A stretch of DNA of 10,733 nt from Spirochaetales bacterium (GTDB lineage Bacteria; Spirochaetota; Spirochaetia; ARS1246), in assembly GCA_018644745.1 (NCBI GenBank), contig JABGPX010000541.1, forward strand, positions 1 through 10,733, given 5' to 3'. The translations under genes were made by a program, and so were the position numbers. Positions 4,895-10,733 of this stretch are shown piece after piece; the first letter of the stretch is position 1; each line of letters begins with the position of its first letter. The notes below the pieces were generated by a model. That model was not told the DNA's origin and made no database searches. It saw nothing but the letters and a program-made list of their open reading frames with translations.

Positions 4895-6790
4895 ATGGTA
4901 ATTGTACTTCATCACGGTATAAGGCAAGAAGAAAAAGAATCTATCAAGGATTTTCTCCAATCACGCGGTTTTCAAATAAGAGAAATTGTCGGCGAAGAGG
5001 AAACTATATTGGGAGCCGTCGGTCTTGTTCCGATGGATATTCGGGAAGTAGAACTGATGCCCGGAGTAGATAGAGTTATTCCTATTACAAAACCATATAA
5101 GCTTGCTTCCCGTGAGTTTAAGAAGGACGATACGGTTGTTCAGATTGGCCCGATAAAAATCGGCGGAATGCGCATCGCCGTTATTGCCGGCCCATGTGCT
5201 GTTGAGTCGCTTGATCAGATCCGCGAAACCGCCAGGATCGTAAAAGAGTCGGGGGCGGTAATGCTGAGGGGAGGTGCTTTTAAGCCCCGTACATCTCCCT
5301 ATGCATTTCAAGGTCTTGGTGAAGAAGGTTTGAAGATGCTGAGAATGGCAGGCGAAGCCGAAGGAATGCCTGTCGTCTCTGAAATCGTCGGAACCGATTA
5401 TGCTGACATGATGAGCGACTACGTTGATGCGTTTCAGATTGGCGCGAGAAATATGCAGAACTTCGAACTTCTGAAACGCGTCGGTGCCATCGGGAAGCCT
5501 GTTATTCTTAAAAGGGGATTTGCGGCGACGATAGAAGATTGGCTTATGGCTGCCGAGTACCTGTTGGCCCACGGCACCGATCAAATTATTCTCTGTGAAC
5601 GCGGGATCCGCACTTTCGAGACCTATACTAGAAACACTTTAGATATTTCGGCAATTCCGGTGGTGAAGCAACTCAGTCATCTTCCGGTTATTGTCGATCC
5701 AAGTCATGCAACAGGGATCAGAGACAAGGTCCCGCCGATGGCGCTTGCCTCGATAGCGGCAGGGGCCGACGGGCTGCTGCTCGAAGTGCATCCTGATCCG
5801 GAAAAAGCGGCTTCAGACGGTCCTCAATCTCTTTACCCTGAGCAATTCGAGAAGCTCATGAGAGACATAGAAGTGCTTTCCCCGGTTGTGGAAAAGGAAG
5901 TCGCGCGCCTTCCTTCGGCGGCCCAAGGTTCCCGCGTATCGGGAAAAAAGGAAACCGATGGTACCGGCGGAATCGCTTTTCAAGGCGAGCCGGGAGCATT
6001 CAGCGAAATTGCGATTAAAAGATTCTTTCAGGAAGACGGAGTTGAGCCGGTGCCCTGCGGGAGCTTTCGCGATGTTTTCGAGAGTGTATTATCCGGTAAA
6101 ACCCGCATCGGTGTACTTCCCATGGAGAACTCCTTAGCAGGATCTATCTACGAGAACTACGATCTGCTTCTTCAATACCCGGATCTGCATATTATCGGAG
6201 AGAAGAAAATCCGAATCATTCACAATCTCATCGGCTTTCCCGGAACTAAGATCGATGAGATTACATCCGTATATTCCCATCCTCAAGGTCTTGCTCAGTG
6301 TTCCAGATTCCTCGATAATTACCCGGATATCAAAAGAGTGCCTTTCTACGATACCGCCGGATCGGTCGCCTATATCGCTCGTGAGCAGAAAAGAGATTGC
6401 GCTGCGATTGCCAGCACCGAAGCGGCGAGAACATATCGCCTGCAGGTCTTAAAGGAAGGAATCGAGACTAATCCCAAAAATTACACCCGTTTTTTTGCAA
6501 TCGCTCCAACCGAGGTGCCGGGTGATAGCGATGCGGATATGGCTTCAATTGTTTTCTCTACACCGGATAAACCCGGAGCGCTTTTTGTATGCCTCCAGAT
6601 TCTTGCGGAAGAAAAACTCAATATGAAAAAGCTTGAATCCAGACCGATAGCCGGCAAGCCGTGGGAATATATGTTCTATATTGATATGGAACTTCCCGAA
6701 GATACTGATCGGTTTGATACGGCGCTGATTCGTTTTCGGGACGCAGCTGATGATTTTCGGATACTGGGAAAGTATAAGAGCGCACACTAA
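4895..6790 (+). CDS. DAHP synthase - prephenate dehydratase fusion protein
   Basis: A 631-residue two-enzyme fusion for aromatic amino acids. Residues 1-70 look like the ferredoxin-like regulatory domain of type I-beta DAHP synthases. Residues 80-325 are the aldolase that condenses phosphoenolpyruvate with erythrose 4-phosphate: IAGPCAVES with metal ligand Cys101, KPRTSPYAFQG (130-140), IGARNMQN, DPSHATG with His271, LLLEVHPDP with Glu297 and Asp308. A hydrophilic linker covers about 330-358. Residues 359-540 are prephenate dehydratase, making phenylpyruvate: FQGEPGAFSE, PMENSLAGS (409-417), and NYTRFFAI with catalytic Thr531. Residues 550-628 form an ACT domain with GALF (561-564) and ESRP (581-584), the phenylalanine-binding motifs. 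No chorismate mutase domain is present. ATG 4895 follows GAGGAG (4886-4891); a TTG at 4847 would add 16 unconserved residues. It ends in a 4-nt tail overlap with the minus-strand unknown gene. Confidence 0.94.
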   Translation: MVIVLHHGIRQEEKESIKDFLQSRGFQIREIVGEEETILGAVGLVPMDIREVELMPGVDRVIPITKPYKLASREFKKDDTVVQIGPIKIGGMRIAVIAGPCAVESLDQIRETARIVKESGAVMLRGGAFKPRTSPYAFQGLGEEGLKMLRMAGEAEGMPVVSEIVGTDYADMMSDYVDAFQIGARNMQNFELLKRVGAIGKPVILKRGFAATIEDWLMAAEYLLAHGTDQIILCERGIRTFETYTRNTLDISAIPVVKQLSHLPVIVDPSHATGIRDKVPPMALASIAAGADGLLLEVHPDPEKAASDGPQSLYPEQFEKLMRDIEVLSPVVEKEVARLPSAAQGSRVSGKKETDGTGGIAFQGEPGAFSEIAIKRFFQEDGVEPVPCGSFRDVFESVLSGKTRIGVLPMENSLAGSIYENYDLLLQYPDLHIIGEKKIRIIHNLIGFPGTKIDEITSVYSHPQGLAQCSRFLDNYPDIKRVPFYDTAGSVAYIAREQKRDCAAIASTEAARTYRLQVLKEGIETNPKNYTRFFAIAPTEVPGDSDADMASIVFSTPDKPGALFVCLQILAEEKLNMKKLESRPIAGKPWEYMFYIDMELPEDTDRFDTALIRFRDAADDFRILGKYKSAH

Positions 6791-8196
6791 TTTTTTATGC
6801 CGAGTTTTTTCAACTGCTCTTGTTCTTCTTTTCTAGACACATATTCATGGCGATGCTGATTAGCCTTTACCACTGAGTTTCGAATTGCGTTTGTTTCGAG
6901 TTTTATACCGAATAACTTTCCTCTGTTCTCATCATCTATAGCGTCTTGAAAATAATCATACAGTGCCGGAAATGTGCGCATGAGATTCTGCACTTCTATA
7001 ATTTGCCGTTCAAGCAGAGTGTAGAGGGTTGCCTCGTCCATCGAATCTAGGCGTGCGTATCCGGGGCTCATTTTGCTGCCGTAAGAGGCGATGAGCCTTG
7101 CGGTCTTGATGCCTTTCTGGTAGAGATTGTCAAAGTCTATATTATTCTTCTTTGCTACAGCCGTTACCGGATCAACCGTCTCTATTTCATAGATTCGCGC
7201 CTCTTGCACTCGCCCAAGCATTCGAGAGAGCCACTTTCGGAAAGGGCCGTCGAGTTGTTTTCTGGAGTCTTCAACATAGATACTGTTCTGGTTGAGCTTT
7301 TCAAGGGTTCTCTCGATAGGCTTTCCGCTTGCCGATAGACGCCTGATAGCTTCAAGCACATAACCCCGGTAGTCGATTTTCTCGGCCTTCTTGGCCTTCT
7401 CCTCAGTAACGACAAACTGTTTCAGAGCGGCCTCGTGCTTAGCCGCGGGATTGGGTCCATAGTCCTCGACAAGTATTTCATCGACCAACTCACCGTAAAA
7501 CGGCATGCCTTTAACCGAGTTCGAGAATTTCTTTTTTACCGCGGCAATCGCCGAAGCTTTATTTGTCTGCACTTGCTCCGGGGTCAAATTGAGGAAATCG
7601 AACACCGACTTTCGAATTTCCAACTTATATCTTTCGCGATGGTAACGGCTGAGATCTTTGAGAGATCTTACGATCTCATTCCCGAGCGACGCGAGCTGAG
7701 ACTGGGCGTTATTGAGAACTTGGATAGAAAAAGCATCAGAGCCCCCTCTAACTTTGCCGACCAATTCAGCCAACAATCGAGTATTTACGCTTGTAGAACT
7801 CGTGGACAGGTTGTCCCAGTTGATAAACCTGGTTAAGCCGCCAAGGAGTTTGATACGTTTGAGAGAAAGATAGTCGACAGTAAATTGGTAGTAATTCAGG
7901 AGAAATGCCAGCTGGCTGTCAAACATTGAGAGCCTGAGCCCAATTTGATTATTCTTTTCTATTTCGCTGACTTCCGCATCCTGGGGTAGAACGATTTCGG
8001 ATATCTTCTGATCAGCTTTATAAGGATCTTCCTTAATGAGTGATTTGCGGAGAAGAACGTTGTGGAAATTTTGAAATGTACCCGTATAGGATTCGAATCG
8101 AGCCTTCACCTGAGGAAGGCGGGTCAACTCGAGATAGTTACGATTCCGTTCAAGCGCTTTTTCCAGGTCTTCGTTAAATTTTGTGTTCCCTTCCAT
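6787..8196 (-). CDS. large soluble protein of unknown function, possibly spirochaete-specific
   Basis: I do not recognise a named domain in this 469-residue protein. It has no signal peptide, no transmembrane segment and no enzyme motif I can identify. It is rich in charged residues and leucine and appears mostly helical, with a Lys/Glu-rich C-terminal tail (RKEEQEQLKKLGIKN) that could be a short coiled coil; a helical cytoplasmic scaffold is one possibility. The reading frame is long, uninterrupted and has codon use like its neighbours, and it has an excellent promoter, so it is a real gene. ATG 8196 lacks a Shine-Dalgarno, and the promoter predicts only about 3 nt of leader. It is divergent from the DUF4416 gene by 69 bp and overlaps the DAHP synthase fusion tail by 4 nt. 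Confidence 0.8.
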   Translation of the reverse strand: MEGNTKFNEDLEKALERNRNYLELTRLPQVKARFESYTGTFQNFHNVLLRKSLIKEDPYKADQKISEIVLPQDAEVSEIEKNNQIGLRLSMFDSQLAFLLNYYQFTVDYLSLKRIKLLGGLTRFINWDNLSTSSTSVNTRLLAELVGKVRGGSDAFSIQVLNNAQSQLASLGNEIVRSLKDLSRYHRERYKLEIRKSVFDFLNLTPEQVQTNKASAIAAVKKKFSNSVKGMPFYGELVDEILVEDYGPNPAAKHEAALKQFVVTEEKAKKAEKIDYRGYVLEAIRRLSASGKPIERTLEKLNQNSIYVEDSRKQLDGPFRKWLSRMLGRVQEARIYEIETVDPVTAVAKKNNIDFDNLYQKGIKTARLIASYGSKMSPGYARLDSMDEATLYTLLERQIIEVQNLMRTFPALYDYFQDAIDDENRGKLFGIKLETNAIRNSVVKANQHRHEYVSRKEEQEQLKKLGIKN

Positions 8197-8205
8197 CGAT
8201 TGCGC

Positions 8206-8234
8206 ATTATCGGATAAAATCGCGGATCTGGCAA
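8206..8234 (-). promoter_or_regulatory. sigma70-type promoter of the 469-residue unknown gene
   Basis: On the minus strand TTGCCA (8234-8229), an exact 17-nt spacer and GATAAT (8211-8206) form a strong promoter, each hexamer one mismatch from consensus. The start is predicted near 8199, 3 nt before the ATG. No ribosome-binding site fits in that leader. I could not find an equally good promoter facing the DUF4416 gene in this 69-bp gap. Confidence 0.65.
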
Positions 8235-8265
8235 TTGTTAAAGCGGATTTTAGCGAAATGGCACA

Positions 8266-8805
8266 ATGGGAACTATAGACTTATATAAACCGGAAAAACT
8301 CATTGCAGGAATTCTACTTAGCGATCTTGATCGCCTGCCGCTGGTTCGGACGCGGCTGATACAGGAATTCGGGGTAATTGATTTAGAAACCGGGTTGCTG
8401 CCCTTCCATTATACCGGATATTACGATGCGGAAATGGGATCTCCAATATTCCGCACCTTTTTCACTTTTGAAACTCTCGTCGACCCGACGGAACTCGCGA
8501 GAATCAAATGTCTCTCGAACGAGATCGAGGATATCTTTTGTGAAGAAGGAAATCGGCGGGTTAATATCGATCCCGGTCTCTTATCTCTCGAACGGGTAGT
8601 TTTGGCTTCTACGAAAGATAACGGCAGACGAATCCCTTTGCGTGACGGAATTTATGCCGAAATTACATTGATTTTTCTATTTGGTGATTATGAGCCGCTG
8701 CAATGGACGTATCCGGATTATAAATCCCGGGAATACCGGGATATCATGCGGGAAATTCGAAAAATATACCGGGGACAGCTGAAGCATCTGAAGCAGAAGT
8801 GCTGA
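8266..8805 (+). CDS. DUF4416 family protein
   Basis: A 179-residue protein that matches DUF4416, a family of unknown function. The characteristic motifs appear in order: YYDAEMGSP (52-60), ELARIK (76-81), RRVNIDPG (97-104), LASTKD (113-118), GIYAEITL (128-135) and WTYPDY (147-152). It has no signal peptide or membrane segment. The many invariant Tyr, Asp and Lys residues suggest an enzyme or ligand-binding protein, but no reaction is known to me. ATG 8266 is the first start after an in-frame TAG (8251-8253); an ATG at 8258 is in another frame and soon stops. There is no Shine-Dalgarno and no convincing promoter. The lipoprotein gene starts 19 bp downstream on the same strand, so the two are probably co-transcribed. 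Confidence 0.9.
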   Translation: MGTIDLYKPEKLIAGILLSDLDRLPLVRTRLIQEFGVIDLETGLLPFHYTGYYDAEMGSPIFRTFFTFETLVDPTELARIKCLSNEIEDIFCEEGNRRVNIDPGLLSLERVVLASTKDNGRRIPLRDGIYAEITLIFLFGDYEPLQWTYPDYKSREYRDIMREIRKIYRGQLKHLKQKC

Positions 8806-8824
8806 AATCGGTTTCATCGGTAAT

Positions 8825-9658
8825 ATGGTGCGACTCTGCGGCCTGGCGCTTGCAATAACCGGCTTGGCTGCCTGCTCTTTCTACAATTCACATGCTGAGG
8901 CCAGTCTGATTCTCCCTGGTTTGCCGCTGGAATTGGCCGAAGTTTTCCATATCAAAGAATATGTAATCCGCTATCTTGAAAACGACGGGCAGGTAATTGA
9001 GAGAACCGTATCCTCCACCCAAACATCCACGATACTTGCTCTGCCGAAGCTGCCGGTTGTGCCGGTAACTGCGACTCCGATCTGCGTCGCCATAGAGAAT
9101 CCTGACCGGCTGGTGTATCTAAAACCAGCGGGAGCTGTTTTTCCTGCGGACGCAGTTACGGACGTAGTTGCGGACGCAGTTACGGACGCCTTCGGCGACG
9201 CGGACGATACATTGGATCTTGAGCTGGCCTGGCATAAAGGATTTCTCGCGGATTTGCTTTTATCCTGTTCACAGATCGGAGACATGCTTCAGGCTGTCAA
9301 TGTGCAAAAGCTGTCTCAGATTGTACTTGAGAAATGCGACGGCGATCCGTGGAGTCTGGATTCATCTCCGCTGCGTACAGCAATCCGGACAGGCTCTCTT
9401 CAAAGCCGGAGTGTACGAAAACTCCCGGAATATTCGCTTCCCCTGATTCTGCCAACGGGGATATGGACAAGCACAAATCCCTTATCTGATCGGCTTGCAT
9501 ACGAGTCTGACGGGAAGTCCATCTTTGGCGAGATTTATGAAGGATGGCATAGCTATGTCTTCAGGACAGGGGAAGAAAATCTGGTGATATCGGTTGAACC
9601 GAATGGCTGGAGGGCCGTTATGTCTAGTCAGGAAGGCGGACTAAATGGGATCTGGTAG
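8825..9658 (+). CDS. putative lipoprotein of unknown function
   Basis: The 277-residue product begins with a short basic n-region (MVR), a hydrophobic stretch and a lipobox Leu14-Ala15-Ala16-Cys17, so it is probably cleaved before Cys17, lipidated and held in the periplasm or outer membrane. I recognise no domain in the rest. Residues 108-122 contain an Asp/Ala/Val-rich four-residue repeat from a 12-bp DNA tandem repeat, followed by a very acidic patch (FGDADDTLDLE). The C-terminal half has Trp- and Gly-bearing, strand-like segments (GIWTSTNP, IYEGWHSYVFR, VEPNGWRAV). Only a weak ribosome-binding site precedes ATG 8825. It follows the DUF4416 gene by 19 bp, suggesting a shared transcript, and its last 35 bp overlap the end of the minus-strand peptidase gene. 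Lipoprotein status is likely; function is unknown. Confidence 0.78.
   Translation: MVRLCGLALAITGLAACSFYNSHAEASLILPGLPLELAEVFHIKEYVIRYLENDGQVIERTVSSTQTSTILALPKLPVVPVTATPICVAIENPDRLVYLKPAGAVFPADAVTDVVADAVTDAFGDADDTLDLELAWHKGFLADLLLSCSQIGDMLQAVNVQKLSQIVLEKCDGDPWSLDSSPLRTAIRTGSLQSRSVRKLPEYSLPLILPTGIWTSTNPLSDRLAYESDGKSIFGEIYEGWHSYVFRTGEENLVISVEPNGWRAVMSSQEGGLNGIW
9147..9185 (+). repeat. 12-bp tandem repeat inside the lipoprotein gene
   Basis: Three consecutive 12-bp units, CGGACGCAGTTA, CGGACGTAGTTG and CGGACGCAGTTA (9147-9182), plus the start of a fourth. Units one and three are identical; the middle has two changes. The unit is a multiple of three, so gain or loss keeps the reading frame and would add or remove four residues (DAVT-like). 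Confidence 0.85.
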
Positions 9659-10727
9659 TTACTTTATGTCCGGCCGAAGTGATAAGGAAATCGTTTTCAA
9701 GACGAACGCCGCCAGCTTTCTCATGGTACAGCCCGGGTTCTATCGTGAAAATCATTCCCGGCTTTAGTATTGTACCGCTCCCTTCACGAACACGGAGCCA
9801 AGGCGCCTCATGTACATCTAACCCGATACCATGCCCAAGACCATGCGGCATACTCATGCCCGCCTTTGAAAATAAGTCATCGACAGATTTGGCAATATCA
9901 AAAGATCCGGTTCCAGGGCGCACCATCGACGCAGCCAGCGTATAAGCCTCCTCCACAAGGGAAATCATCTTTTCCTGTAGCCCGCTCATCTCTCCACGCA
10001 GGACCGTGAGGGTGATATCGCTTGTATATCCGTCGACCTTCACACCGAAATCCAGAATTGACATGCCTGACGTTCCGAAATTCATATTTGTGAATGCCGG
10101 AAAGGCATGGATTCCATAACTTCTTGCAGGTCCGGCAGCAATAGTTTCAAATCCCATGCCCTCCGCACCGTGATTTCTTGCGGTGGAATCCAAAAACAAG
10201 GCCACATCAACTTCCGTCCGGAGTGTTCCCGCTTCCACGCTTTTTTTTAGCATATCAATCAGAGTGTTGGTAAGCTCAGATGCTTTGAGAAGGGTAGCGA
10301 TTTCAGCATCATCTTTGACCATCCTGAGCTCTTCGATATACTCAGAGAAGCCGGTTTCCCGACACACCAGCTCATACCCATCGAGCACCTTTCTGTATCG
10401 AGAAAATTGAAGATGCGAGGTAACCGACGGCAGCTCTATCCTGGCTCCGGGTTTAAGTTCTTCCTGTTTCAGAATCGCGGGAACAGATATCTCTATTTGC
10501 CTATTGAACTCGGTGTGAGGGATTATGACATCCGCATCTGCAAGCTTACCGGCGAGTATGGCGTCCCACGGCAGCAGAATGGATTTCCCGGTTTGAAAAA
10601 GAAAAAACACCGAGTCCGACGGCATACCTGTTAGATATCTGACATTAGAGTCCGCTGTGATAAAGGCTGCGTCTATATTATTATCAGCAAGCCATTTGGC
10701 TGCCTTTTTTCGTCTTTTCTGGTACAT
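9624..10727 (-). CDS. M24-family metallopeptidase (Xaa-Pro aminopeptidase/dipeptidase)
   Basis: A 367-residue cytosolic dimetal peptidase that removes residues next to proline; aminopeptidase (PepP) and dipeptidase (PepQ) activity cannot be separated by eye. The N-terminal creatinase-like domain (about 1-130) starts in the usual way, with NVRYLTG at 28-34. The pita-bread catalytic domain (about 135-367) has all five metal ligands: Asp226 (ILDFG), Asp237 (YTSDIT), His299 (GLGHGIG), Glu330 (TIEPG) and Glu344 (RLEND), plus His208 and His306. The usual SDITR reads SDITL here. ATG 10727 is preferred; a GTG directly before it (10730) would add one residue. The true upstream context lies beyond the right edge, so a slightly earlier start cannot be excluded. 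Its 3' end overlaps the lipoprotein gene. Confidence 0.92.
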   Translation of the reverse strand: MYQKRRKKAAKWLADNNIDAAFITADSNVRYLTGMPSDSVFFLFQTGKSILLPWDAILAGKLADADVIIPHTEFNRQIEISVPAILKQEELKPGARIELPSVTSHLQFSRYRKVLDGYELVCRETGFSEYIEELRMVKDDAEIATLLKASELTNTLIDMLKKSVEAGTLRTEVDVALFLDSTARNHGAEGMGFETIAAGPARSYGIHAFPAFTNMNFGTSGMSILDFGVKVDGYTSDITLTVLRGEMSGLQEKMISLVEEAYTLAASMVRPGTGSFDIAKSVDDLFSKAGMSMPHGLGHGIGLDVHEAPWLRVREGSGTILKPGMIFTIEPGLYHEKAGGVRLENDFLITSAGHKVTTRSHLVRLPD

Positions 10728-10733
10728 CACTTC

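Noticed and set aside
4961..5584. Open frame of 207 codons on the minus strand inside the DAHP synthase fusion gene
   Set aside because: It lies wholly within a strongly conserved enzyme on the other strand, and its product has no recognisable motif; a shadow frame.
7435..7836. Open frame of 133 codons on the plus strand inside the 469-residue unknown gene
   Set aside because: Antisense to a long frame that has its own strong promoter; no ribosome-binding site or domain supports it.
8235..8265. Promoter facing the DUF4416 gene (TTGTTA at 8235-8240 as -35)
   Set aside because: No acceptable -10 hexamer lies at 16-18 nt; I could not support a call.
8971..9285. Minus-strand frame of 104 codons rich in Ser, Ala and Thr, opposite the lipoprotein repeat
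   Set aside because: The low-complexity product is the mirror of the 12-bp repeat; the plus-strand frame has a lipobox and operon context.

Overview
This looks like chromosomal housekeeping DNA from a free-living or host-associated spirochaete of the Spirochaetales. I infer this from gene content, not from a marker gene. The clues are a CarD-family regulator directly upstream of ispD and ispF, a 632-residue spirochaete-type acyl-CoA synthetase, a DUF4416 protein, and several genes with strong sigma70-like promoters but no Shine-Dalgarno. I see no RNA genes, insertion sequences, CRISPR arrays, phage genes or toxin/defence islands.

Layout. Positions 1-1587, minus strand: carD - ispD - ispF, a tight operon linking an RNA polymerase-binding regulator to two non-mevalonate isoprenoid enzymes; ispF runs off the left edge. 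Positions 1617-2318, plus: a VTT/DedA-like membrane protein, divergent from carD. Positions 2362-4689, minus: a long-chain acyl-CoA synthetase followed by a stand-alone CheY-like receiver protein. Positions 4690-4894: a 205-bp divergent control region with a near-perfect 24-bp palindrome on the synthetase -10 box. Positions 4895-6790, plus: a fused DAHP synthase - prephenate dehydratase. Positions 6787-8196, minus: a large soluble protein of unknown function. Positions 8266-9658, plus: a DUF4416 protein followed by a putative lipoprotein. Positions 9624-10727, minus: an M24 (Xaa-Pro) metallopeptidase.

The most interesting items are (1) the aromatic enzyme that joins the first committed shikimate step to prephenate dehydratase without a chorismate mutase between them, with a putative amino-acid-sensing domain at each end; (2) promoters of carD, the VTT gene and the 469-residue unknown gene placed so that transcription should begin at or within about 3 nt of the start codon, implying leaderless mRNAs beside genes with good Shine-Dalgarno sequences; (3) the palindromic operator-like site; and (4) the uncharacterised unknown / DUF4416 / lipoprotein locus. 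Genes are packed so closely that two convergent pairs overlap at their 3' ends and no clear intrinsic terminator is visible. I did not find a defence or mobile system.
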